DNA of 64,000 nt from Allomyces arbusculus (lineage: Eukaryota; Blastocladiomycota; Blastocladiomycetes; Blastocladiales; Blastocladiaceae). Of this stretch, positions 1 to 10,240 are shown in pieces. A program made the position numbers and the translations under genes. Positions within the stretch are counted from its first letter, which is position 1; every line of letters begins with the position of its first letter. The stretch spans positions 123,955 through 187,954 of the forward strand of contig JADHYV010000045.1 in NCBI GenBank assembly GCA_027604705.1. The letters are read 5' to 3'. The notes under the pieces are model-generated. The model was not told the origin of the DNA and made no database searches. It saw nothing but the letters and a program-made list of their open reading frames with translations.

Positions 1-218
1 GACATCCTAACCCAACGCGGCTGGGTGGAGAGCGTTGCACGCTCTATTGTCGTAGCATGTAGTGAAAATCAGATCAGGACGTTTGCTCTCTGCTGCTCAC
101 TTTACGAGAGCGGAACAGGCTTAGACTCAAACCACGAATTGCAAAGAAAAAAAATGCATTTCTGTCGCATCCAACCAAAGAGAGAACACCAAACGCGAAG
201 AATCAAACCGGATCGCAA

Positions 219-2220
219 TCAAAGATCGACGACGCCAACCGGGTTACCAACACCATCGAATCGGAGCGCATCATGATAGGTCGCACTGAGATCCATTGCC
301 GTTTTCATAGCCAAGACCCAGTTTTCACTCTGGTCAGCCCCAATACAGACCATCTCTAACAACTTCATCCTCTTCCCTTCGTGCTTGTCATCACCAAGAC
401 CCACTCCAGTCCCAAACAGACGCGCCAATCGTGGAACAATCCAACGCAGGTTCGCGGACGCGTCCAAGTGCCTCACCATCACTTCCCGTGTTTCACAGTG
501 CTTGAGGCCGAATGGACCCGCTTGGCACACGAGCGACACACTCGCTGGGCCCATCAACACGTACAAGTGTGCCAAGAAGGTAGCCTGCGTGTAGCGTTTG
601 CGGCGCATCTTGCCAAAGTAGTCGGCCACGCCGGCAAACGCGACCGGGTCGAGTTCCTCGGCAACTTTGAACAGGTTCTCCTTGAGGCCCACGCCAGCAC
701 ATCCCAACGCGTCCTCGCTTCGTGATCCGAGCAGCACCATTTGCAGGATCTCGCTCGGCGTCAACTTGCGCTGACACTTTTTTGCATTGCTCCGGATGCG
801 TTTGTGGTACCACTTCACGTCGTTGAGCTCGAAATTGATGAGTCTCCTGAATTAGCGCAAGTATCGGTCAGAAAACGATGTACCAAAAGACCTGCGTCAA
901 GGAATCCATCAAGGCGGGGGGTACGCACTCTGCAAAACGCAACAAAAACAAGAAATCGGCTGTAATCACGGTCCGGTTTGCCAAACGAGTTGCAGCTCGA
1001 CCTTTTTGCACGGTTTCGGAGCAATGGCCAATCAGTTCGGACAGCGACGTGGACGTGGAAAATGCGGCAAGCAACGAGTCGAGCTGCTCTGACGGGACAA
1101 CGTCCTTGGACTCGAGATACTCCTTGACAATCAGCGGGAAGAGTGACGGCTCAAGTGCCCAGTCCACGAGCTGTTGCCAGTGATCCCAATCAGCGGGTGA
1201 GTGATCCAAGCACCATTTCAGTCGACGGCCGGGTTGCTGAAGACGTACAAGAACGGGTCGACTATGGTGTGTCGGCTCATGCGACACGGCTTGTGGATCC
1301 ACACGAGCCCGCTTCGGTGCCGGACCGAGTTGGTCAGCATCGTCACGATCTTCCTCACATTCGCGATCGCGATAGCCGTGAGAGACGAGCAGCGGCGTGG
1401 GTGAACGGGACGAGGAATGGTCAAAGTCGAGCTGGAAAAATGGTGTTGGCGTCGACGAGCCCGCGTGCGGCGACAGCGGCTGCATCACGTCACAGTCCAC
1501 AACCAGCTCCAAGCCCGCGCGCGGCGGCAGCGGTGCAGGCGCCGAGATTAATTCCTCGGCTTCATCAAGAGCGTCCTCCAATTCGGAGAGCAGGCTTGAG
1601 TCATCGTTGTCAGACTCAGCCGTGTCATCGTCGTCACTGCACGTCGCACTGGCCTGCACCGTGTCGCTGCACGTCACGCCGGCCTGCGCATACAGTGACG
1701 CTGTAGCCCCCTGCGACGACGACTGGTTGATCACCTTGACAATCTGTTGTGCATTCACGCCATCCGTGGAATCGACGAGGGCGTGGTTCACAACGACGGG
1801 GTCGATCACAGTCGTAACCATGGGCGCGGCTGAAATCGAAGCAGTTGGTGGTGCGGGCTGCGTCGGGAAGAGGGCCAAGCCACGCAAAATGCTGCGCGTG
1901 AGAAACATATGATCGAATCGAGCGAGCTGCATCACGATCTTGTCGAGGAGGTCGTCGATAAGCTTCCCGAGGGCTGGATGGCTGTGGAACTCGGCCCAGC
2001 GGTCCAGTTGCCGCGCGACCACGGCCACGGCGTCGTCCATGTCGAGGTGCGCCCATTCTAAATTTTGCAGTGCAAGCGGCGTGGATGTTGGTGCCGATGT
2101 TGCAGCAGGTCCGGCAGCAACGAAAGTTAATGTCGCCAAGAAGTCGCTCGAAATCGTTGGACTTGGTGACGGCAGGTGCAGAAATGCGTCGCACGAATCG
2201 TGTCGCAGCTCTGTGAACAT
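219..2220 (-). CDS. Unrecognised two-exon protein, head to head with the Fanzor gene
   Basis: I do not recognise this protein. Proposed CDS is complement(219..846, 884..2220), 654 residues. The exon phases close (GT at 883-882, AG at 848-847), but the 37-nt intron is unusually short. The start is uncertain: 2220 is the first in-frame ATG, yet the frame stays open to about 2326, where a possible splice acceptor ends at 2323, so an upstream exon may exist. The N-terminal half is Ser/Pro/Ala-rich with an acidic run (SDDDDTAESDNDDSS in one stretch) and a basic PKRAR motif that could be nuclear. The C-terminal 200 residues are better ordered, beginning near KWYHKRIRSNAKK and predicted mostly helical by eye. 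It shares an intergenic region of about 0.8 kb with the Fanzor gene, which suggests, without proving, co-regulation or a common mobile unit. No transposase motif is visible. Confidence 0.5.
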
Positions 2221-2457
2221 CGTCTTCACAGAGGTTTTCGCCAAATGCTCGCAGGATGCTGGCGCACAATGGGAGGCTGTCGCCGTATTTTTAATAGCCG
2301 CAAGCGTCTGATGCCGGAGTGCCTGTCATGTCAGTTCAACGCCAGGTCAGACTCGCGCGACAGTGAGATTGGAGCCAAGTCAACGACCACTCCATGTCAT
2401 GTCCCTGATCCCTCCCCTCAAAAATAGATCCCTTTGATGCGCCTGATCGCTCCCTTC

Positions 2458-2500
2458 GATGTGCCGTCGCGGCGCTTCGAGGGGAGCGATCTTTGGGTGC
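2458..2500. repeat. 43-bp direct repeat, copy 1, with internal palindrome
   Basis: This copy is nearly identical to 2579-2621 (two mismatches by eye). The centre is an inverted repeat around a TCG loop (GCGCCG/CGGCGC arms in copy 2, one arm mismatch here). A further partial match to the left part of the unit lies at 2427-2443. The repeats sit between the two divergent genes, so they could be regulatory sites or part of a mobile-element end. Confidence 0.85.
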
Positions 2501-2578
2501 GAATCACTTTCTCGCTCGCGCACTTGAAGCGCAAAGCGAGGGGAGAAGAATGGAATCGTTGTGCAAATCGATCCCCTT

Positions 2579-2621
2579 GATGCGCCGTCGCGGCGCTTCG
2601 AGGGGAGCGATCTTTGCGTGC
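2579..2621. repeat. 43-bp direct repeat, copy 2, with perfect 6-bp-arm palindrome
   Basis: This is the second copy of the 2458-2500 unit, 121 bp downstream in the same orientation. It contains GCGCCG-TCG-CGGCGC and ends in GGGGAGCGATCTTTGCGTGC. It lies upstream of the TATA box at 2761. Confidence 0.85.
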
Positions 2622-2757
2622 AAAAACGTCGCAAGGGGCAAAGTGTGAGGCAAGGGACGACGTGCAAGACACGTCCCACTGCCGCACACAGACAGCCAGC
2701 ACACAATGATCAAACCTGGCATCAAGTCATGGTGCACACGGACATGGGCCACTTAGC

Positions 2758-2771
2758 GAGTATATATACTC
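2758..2771 (+). promoter_or_regulatory. TATA box of the Fanzor gene
   Basis: GAGTATATATACTC is a perfect palindrome holding TATATATA at 2761-2768. It lies about 250 bp upstream of the proposed Fanzor start, which would give a 5' UTR of roughly 220 nt. Because it is palindromic it could also serve the divergent minus-strand gene, although it is about 540 bp from that start. Confidence 0.5.
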
Positions 2772-3016
2772 GGGCATGCCCACGTCCACCACATCCGTCT
2801 TCATCTGGCTGCTCAGCAACCAATGTGGCTCAACTTCACCCTCCTCGCCTTCTTTCAGCTTCTCTGCGCCTGCTCGTGTCTCTTGCTTGTGCCTCTCATT
2901 CCTGTCGGCTCGCTCCTTTTCTACTCGACCGAGCAACTCGATCACCACCTTCTCCACCCGCAACTCTCTGCGGTGCGGTCTTGGTGCTCCATCAGGCGGC
3001 CTGTACGTCTCTCAAG

Positions 3017-6000
3017 ATGGCAAGCAGTGGGCCAGTTGGTGTCGTCTCCATGCGATTACGCCAGCTGCTCGACAATCGGCTGTGCACACCTCTTGTGCTC
3101 ACGCGTATCAACAATTGCGTCGTGTTTGCGTCGTTCTTCCACGCGCTGGGGTCACCATTTTTGCTGTGGTTTGTGCTCGATCATCACGAACGGTTATTAC
3201 GGCATCCGCTCAAGCTGAATGGCGAGTTACAAGATGTTGAGGAGTTGGAAGATGGTGACTATGACCGTGTCGAGATTGACCTGATCGAACAGGGGTCCAA
3301 CTACATGCAAAAGGTACGTCTGAATTGGTAGCTATTCAAAAAAAAATTGTTGTGATCAAATAACTGATTCTGGTGTTGCATTTTTCAATTTTCTGATAAC
3401 AGCTTGCCAACACGATTTCAGTTCCGCAAGGCACGACTCAACCAGTGCTTGGTTTTGCAGGCGCTGACATGAGTAAACGTGGGCTCAACAAGGAGTTTTT
3501 TCGGCCATACCACAACAGCCGTGTTGCCGCAGAACCAGTCTTGAATCGCTCGGGGGGATATGTGCATGTGCAGAATGGTGTTGCTGACAAGTGGTTCACT
3601 GATTTGAGCAACTACTTCAAGGAAGTGGGCAGTTTTCCTGAACTTCAAGCTGACCCGGACTCGGACGATGGTGCAGCAGCGATTGTGCAGCTTGTGGATG
3701 TGATTCTGGGCACAAGTCCTAGCCGGCGCAACATCCAGCAGCGCTTTGTTGTGCAAGCAGCGACTCTTTTCGCCAAGTACAGGGTTTTTGTTGCACAGCG
3801 TGAGCAGGATCCGCAGTACCAGGTCCAGGAAATGGGGGAACAGGATGTGGGCTCGCTCAATGACATGGGCATGATTGACAAGGAACGATATGACCAACTT
3901 GAACTTGACAAGGCCATGGATGATGACGACGACCAGCAGGAGCAGGTGGTACCAGCTGTGTTTCCGATTCCTCGGGTCATCCCAATCCCAACAAGTGATA
4001 ACCCTGTCTTGACCAAGGAGGAACGGCATGCTCACCGCAATGTCGTGCACAACAAGCGGGTGGAAGCGCGTCGTGCAGAAGGGCCAGGAAAGCCAAGTCG
4101 CAAGCGTGGGCGAAAGCGCAATCAGCATGATCAAGGACCAGCAGCTAGAACTGGTGGCTCCAGTTCAGGTCTCAACACGTCGCAAGGAGTGCAGCAGCAG
4201 TACTCGTGCAAGGGCGACACGAAGGAGCGGCTGTTGTCACCACATTTTGACTTAGAAAGTGGATCGGATTCCAATCAACCAAGATTGGTGCGCATGCCCA
4301 AGGAACAGCTCAATGAGCTTGTGCATGATTGGCTCGTCCGGATCTACACAGAGATTGCGCGTCTCCGGCGTGATGACGTGCGGCAACGTTTCATGGCACC
4401 AATCAATAATTGGATCCAGCTGGTCAAGGTGGTCAAGTCACTGGATGATGCAGCGCATGACTTGGCTGCACTGGACTGTGGGGTTCAGCCCAAGCCACAT
4501 GTCGCATTGGACCGTGATCATGTTGTGCTTTATCTGGTGCACACGCCAACGATTGTGCCCAATTTTGCAGCACATCGTGTGTTTGTGGACATCACGACAA
4601 CGATCACGGACCTTTGCATCCTGGCAAACACGATTGTCAATGGTGAAAAGGAGCATGCCATGGAAGAAGTCGAGGCCCAGAACCAGATGCATGGCACAGC
4701 AACGACATGGGATGACGTTCTGGCGGATTTCCAGGCGTTGCGGCAAGATTTTGCACGGGATCGAAGCACCATGCCACTGTTGCACAAGCAGTACCGAAAC
4801 CTCGACTATGTCCCGAAGACAAGGGGCAAAAAGGGCGAGAAGGCCAAGGTTTCGAGGGACAAGAAGTTGCAGGACGACAACGAGTTGATTCTTGATTGGA
4901 ATGGCAAGATTGACCACAAGTCGTTCAAGACTGATGGATACACGGCACAACTGTTGCGTTTGCACACCAACGACGCGGTTGCACATGCAAAGGCACTTGG
5001 TGGCGAGCTCAAGATTGATAAGTGGACCAAGCATGGGTCACGCACCAAGAACCGACGCAATGCAGCCCGTGGTTCGCTCAAGGCGGGTGGGTTTGACGAG
5101 TTTGCGCCATTTACGCTCAAGAACGTGAATCTCGCACATTATTCCGGAATACGTGTTATTGACCCGGGTCACCGCAGCTTCCTGACTTGTTTCGAGGCCA
5201 GCTGTGCTGAAGTGGAGGATTTTCTCGACCCCAATTTGGACATTGATGTGAACCTGGTGCTCGAAACGTGGGACAAGCAGTCGGGACCAAATTTGATCGG
5301 TTCCATGTTTTGGGACTTGTCGGGCTCACGTGCGCGGTATTGGAAGGGCGACGCAGCGCACAGCAAGGCCTTGACTGAGTTTTTTGCCAATGATGCAATC
5401 CTTGCCGCCTACATGCGCAACAAGCCGACGCTCAAGACATGCAATATTGACGATGCGCATGCGGCTATTTCGTACATGAGCGCGAACTTGTACAAGGTCA
5501 TGACGCGTGTGCTCGATAACCGTTTGGCCAAGCTCAAGTTTCGCAGGACCAATCGCGAGCGTGCGTTTTGGGACTCACTTGTTGACCGGATTGGACGCCC
5601 ACTCGACAACTCGGGCTTGCCACCTCTCATCATGCTCGGAAATGCAGGCTCGTGCAACCCGTTTGGGATCACCATGCCTGTCAAGCAGTTTGCACGCCGA
5701 CTCATCCATGCTGGTCTACATGTGATGCTTGTTGACGAGTATTGGACCAGCAAGACGTGTGCCAAGTGCGGCCACAACATGGAGCAGATCAAGAAGGCCT
5801 GGGGGTCGAAGCGCTGCCACTATTGCAAGCGCATCCGTGCACGCGATCGGTCGGCTGCATTCAATATTTTTCGGAGTGGAGTGCGGGATGGCTTGACAGT
5901 TGAGGTGCCTCCGCACTGGCTGCACCACCCGCTTGCGCGCGCAACGTGGCGCGTGCAGGACGAGGACCAACAGGATGACGATGACATAGCCGTCGCCCCT

Positions 6001-7401
6001 GGCGACGGGGGTGGAGATGGCGATGATGGACATGGTGATGAAAGTGATCATGACCAAGGCCCTGGTGGTGGAGGCGGTACTGACGGCGACACGGACGATG
6101 GCGCCAACGACGACGATCTCGCTGAGCAAGGGGATACCAAGGAAGAGAAGGGGGACGAGGGCGGGGAAGAGGAAGAGGACAACGGCGAGGATTCCGACAA
6201 CGGCGGGAGCAGCGGGAGTGGCGACACTCAAGACGATGACAATTCCGACGATTCTGAGGTGGATGCAAGTGCGACGGCCATCGCTTTGAAAAGCACGAAA
6301 TCGGCATATGTACCTCGGCAACGCGCGCAGCCACTGCCACCGACGAGGAGAACTTCCACGCGCTCGGCAAGCACCGGCACTCGGCACTTTACACATGGCA
6401 CGACGACTCGACACGCGACAACGGGGGCCATGCCGCGCAGTGCTCGGTTTCGAGCTATGACCGGTGTCGCGACATCAGGGCCACCACTACCTCCGCCTGG
6501 GCCTGCGAAGCCAGCCACGGCCCCGACACCGAAATTGAAGCCAGCCGGCTTGCATGCGCGGCTGAAACGGCCCAAACGGTGGCTACCAGAACCGACTGAG
6601 TCGCCTGCACCCAAGGTTGACCATGGTCATGACGCGCTGACTTGGGCTCGCCCGCGCGGTCAAGGTCACACCAAGACGGCAGCTCGGCCGCCGCCACGGA
6701 TCGCCCCACTGGCACTGGCCGTGGACGAGGCACCAGCTCGGTCCAGGAAAAGCACCCGTGACACGCAGACAGTGGTTGCAATCAAGTCGACCAAGCCGTT
6801 GGTCACGGCAGCTGCACGCGCGAGTACCCGCGCAGTGGCAGCAGCGGCCTCAGCAGCGATTACGCTGCAATACGGACCACTAGAACCACGCCCGAGTCGC
6901 ACCGCCCCCGTTCTTTCACCACCCCCGAAGCCGTCAGGCGCGACGCCCGCACGCGCAAGTAGCCGTGCAGCGGCAGCTGCGGCCTCAGCGGCGATTACGC
7001 TGCAATACGGACCGCCGATCCCGATTCTCCAAGAACGTTCTGGCTCGAGTCGCGGCGCGTTGCAAACCCTCTCTGGTCGCCGTCGGCAAGGTTCCGAAGA
7101 TTCGGCAAGCCCAAGCCCGAGCAATACGGCAGTGCCATCAGCGCGCGCGACTGGGAACCCGGTGACAACCGCACGGACGGCACGGAAACGGACAAGGGCA
7201 GCAGCCACGTCGTCGGATCGCGACAATAACGGCAGCATGGAAATGGAAACCGATCCGTCTTTTCATGCTGCTTCCCGCCGTCGCACGCACACTCAGGCCG
7301 CATCGTCATCGAGTAGCAGCATGAGGATGTCGTCGCAGCATGCTCGCCGCCACACGTACGACGACGACTTTGACGTCTTCGCCATGGACGTAGACCGCTA
7401 G
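3017..7401 (+). CDS. Fanzor (eukaryotic TnpB-like) RNA-guided nuclease, very long form
   Basis: Proposed CDS join(3017..3313,3403..7401), 1431 residues; the 89-nt GT-AG intron closes in phase 0. Known family role: Fanzors bind a guide RNA made from their own 3' region and cut DNA, often inside transposons. Visible motifs: RuvC-I VIDPGH with Asp686; a RuvC-II strand (LIMLGNAG) without its usual Glu; an alternative Glu878 in VDEYWTSKTC; a C4 zinc ribbon Cys885/888/904/907; RuvC-III RDRSAAFNI with Asp914. A basic cluster RKRGRKR near 333 could be a nuclear signal. After the nuclease comes a long tail: a Gly/Asp/Glu-rich block (about 950-1050), then Pro/Arg/Ala-rich sequence with a duplicated AAITLQYGP segment. 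The tail is unusual; Fanzors commonly end soon after RuvC-III. An alternative start is ATG 3469. I call it Fanzor1-like from the zinc-ribbon style. Confidence 0.9.
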
Positions 7402-7415
7402 TCGGACAGCGACTA
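7399..7415 (+). other. Perfect hairpin overlapping the Fanzor stop codon
   Basis: TAGTCG-GACAG-CGACTA forms a 6-bp stem with a 5-nt loop, starting at the TAG stop. Fanzor and TnpB guide RNAs are made from the 3' end of the gene and its flank, so this is a candidate piece of guide-RNA scaffold. A short hairpin can also arise by chance, and no element boundary was identified to place a guide segment. Confidence 0.35.
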
Positions 7416-7828
7416 CCGCGGTGGCGACAAGGAGTGATGATGAGAGTGACGACAGGAGCAGTGAAGCGGATTGACGAGAGCATCGCCATCGACCATGGCT
7501 GGCGAGCCACTCCGATCAATGGTACTGGTCGCGAAGGTTGATGGCAAGGGCGCGGACCCAAGTGCCCAGGTTGGGACAGCAGCGGTGTCGCGTCTTTTGG
7601 TGTTTGTGATTGTTTGAGGTGCGCCGTGGCTTGGTTCTAAGTTCGCGGTCATCACCATATGCATTTTGATGCAAGACAGATGCTCCCTGCTCTTCTGTTT
7701 TGAATACAAGTATGTTTCGTGAAGATGTATATTCTGAAATGTAAAAGTGTGAATCTGATTTGAGCGCGGAAAAAAGGGGGGCATGCACGACAGCGCAAAA
7801 CAGAGTAAAAACTTTGGAGTTCAATTAG

Positions 7829-7900
7829 TGCCGCAGCCGTGGATCGAACACGGGACATCCCGCTTACAAGGCGGGCGCTCTGCCACTGAGCTACAACGGC
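7829..7900 (-). tRNA. tRNA-Thr: tRNA-Thr, anticodon TGT
   Basis: Read on the minus strand, a full 72-nt cloverleaf starts GCCGTTGTAGCTCAG. It has a D stem GCTC/GAGC, an anticodon stem CCCGC/GCGGG with loop CTTGTAA, and a T arm CCGTG-TTCGATC-CACGG. The acceptor stem has one T-T mismatch and one G-T pair. The anticodon TGT reads ACA (Thr). There is no intron. A T run follows on the minus strand about 20 nt downstream (complement of 7807-7811), suitable as a Pol III terminator. Confidence 0.95.
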
Positions 7901-8808
7901 TTGATAACAAGATATCAAATACAAAATATCAAACTTGAAAAAGTGATAACGTTTGATCTGGAGTACTGCAATTAACGCCGCGCTGCGCCTCCTCTATTGT
8001 AAACAAACTCATTGATTTCAGTTCCACTATGATAATCGCAAGCGAAGCGTGCGATGCGGCCCAGGTCGCCCCAGGGGGACAGGGACATGGACATTGGATC
8101 TGGCAGATATAACTCAGGCAGTGGATCTCTCGTGGATCCACCACTCAAACAGGGCCCAATTTCAGCGGATGAGTTTTCCTGTCGGTCTCCATCTATTCTG
8201 TCGGTTAGTCTTGGGGGAACAGCCTTGGTGCCCTTGTGGGGTGGGGTGACTTGTAATGTCTGCCCACCAGCAAGGCCGCCCAACACACCACTTCTCATCT
8301 GTTCGCGCCGCCCAGCACCTCCCAAAAAAGGAAACAGGCTTCGTCGGCCGAAAGGGAGCAGGGGAGCCGCGAAGATGACGGCAGGAATAAGGATCAGGAG
8401 GTCGTCAGTGGCTGGATGGACGACACAATGGAGTGGAGAAGAGAGAGTCCATTCTTACAACTTGATATAAAATCAGTAAGGAGAGGAGGAGGTGAAAGCT
8501 GTCCGCTTTTGCATTAAGAGACTGGACGCGCGCCGTCCTGGTTCCTGGCTGATTGCTCTTCATGGCCTATGGTTGCCTTTGTCTGTGATTTCATCTTGAA
8601 CAATGGAAAGTGCTTTAGTGACAGGCGAGATGCTTGGCGATCGTTGCTTCATCGTTTGGCTTCAGTGCACCATTCTCCCTCTTCTTTGCAAGCGCAGACC
8701 GGCGAATCAAGCCCGAATGAATATCTACTGCAGTTGCGTTGTGGGGACCAAAATATACAAGCACGCTGCTCTCCTCTTCTCTTGTCTGCACCTGCCGCTC
8801 AAGCGGTC
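7901..8808. other. Intergenic, no supported gene
   Basis: Only short open frames without recognisable motifs are present. There is a small inverted repeat around 8119-8145 (AGTGGATC and GATCCACCACT arms). The right end is presumably the 3' UTR of UBC12. Confidence 0.5.
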
Positions 8809-9506
8809 TTACATGACCTTGTCGTACTGGATGCCGTCGTGCGACCCGCCGCGCAACGTGCGCGATACAATCTGGGCAAAGGTCTGGCGGTTGGCGCGGA
8901 GCGAGGCGGCAGCGGCTAGATAGATCATCCAGTTCGAGTTCGTCGCGTCAGTCTCAACCCACCCCATTCCGCATCACGTCGCCCAAATGAACACGGTACC
9001 CTTGTTGAGCGGATCATCGGCATTCGGTTCCAGGAACAGGTACTGCAACCCAACGAGCACGGCGTTCAGGTTGAGCACGGGCTTCCAGTCCTCGCGCAAG
9101 ATGTTCAAGCAAATCTTGCCGTCGACGTCAATGTTTGGGTGGTAGATCTTGTGCGTGCAGAGCACCTTGGGCGGGTCGTGCGGGTAGTTGGCGTTGATGT
9201 CGAACGTGAACGTGAAGGAGGCGCCCGTGTAGAACCCTTCGTCGGGCGTGATGGTCACGGTGAAATGCAGAAGGTCGTTTGGGTCCGGGTGGTGCATCGA
9301 CATGGTCTTGGGCAGGTCGAGCTCGTCGAGGTCTATCGCGGCGTGGGTAGATGGGTTGGTCGTCAGCCGCGGTGTCGACGATGCGTGCTGCGCGCGGTCA
9401 AGCGGCACGCACCCTTTTGCACGCGGATCTGCGCGGCGGAGACGGCCGATTTCTTCTTGTCGGCGTTTTCGTGTTTTTGCTTGCGCAGCGAGCTGATCTT
9501 GATCAT
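8809..9506 (-). CDS. UBC12: NEDD8-conjugating enzyme Ubc12 (UBE2M)
   Basis: E2 enzyme that takes NEDD8 from the E1 and passes it to cullins. Proposed CDS complement(8809..8915, 9000..9332, 9413..9506), 177 residues; human UBE2M has 183. All phases close with GT-AG introns of 80 and 84 nt. The N terminus [11 protein letters not shown] matches the conserved Met-Ile-Lys docking peptide that binds the E1. The UBC core follows with the HPN motif (YHPNI at 95-99) and catalytic Cys106 in [11 protein letters not shown]. The C-terminal exon supplies [11 protein letters not shown], matching the last helices of the family. It lies tail to tail with the tRNA-Thr and divergent from the next plus-strand gene, whose start is about 0.7 kb away. 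Nothing looks broken. Confidence 0.96.
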
Positions 9507-10240
9507 GGTGGGCGGGGTGGGGTGGGGTGGGTTGCGACGGTTGGCAGGCCGAGGTCGGGTGTGGTGCGTGTTGACGCCGGGGGGTTTGCGCGATCGGGCG
9601 GGTCGAAAACGCGGGAAGCGGGTCGCAGCGGCGGTCGGTTGGGTCGGCAGGCGGATGCAGCGGGTCTTGGTCCAAGTCGCGGATGGGTGCGGACGGAGAG
9701 AGCGTCGCTCGCGGCTTCAGGTCGCCGACGGGTCCGCGCGGTCTGGTGGTGGACCAGCTGCAGACCCGGGAGAACACGTCACTCGCGCGTGCCGGCAGGG
9801 GGCGCATGCAGCGCGTCACCCCATCGCGCGCGCACCTGACGAAGGAGCGCCGGGGCGAGTCTGGGCGCGAGCGATCACGAGCCACCACACGCGACCGACC
9901 CGAAAAAAGACGCGCCACTGCCAACGCCGCCGTCGGCGGCCGCGGCGCACGGGCGCACCCACCGCGCGCCGGCCCGTCGTCGACGCCGACCCCCACGCCG
10001 CCGCACCCGCGCGCCCCCACGCCCACCACTCGGCGCAGTGCGCCGCCCGCCACGCCCGCCGACTCCTCCCCCGCGCGCACGCCGCGGTGCCGTCGCGCCA
10101 GCCGTCCCTTTCAGACCGGCCCCGGTGCCGCCGTTCGGCCCCACGCGCACCGTCACCCCATTGCTTGCCGCCGCTTCCATTGCCTGCGCGTCCGCGTCCG
10201 CGTCCGTGGGCCGCGCGCACGCCGTCGTTCTCGAGAGTGC

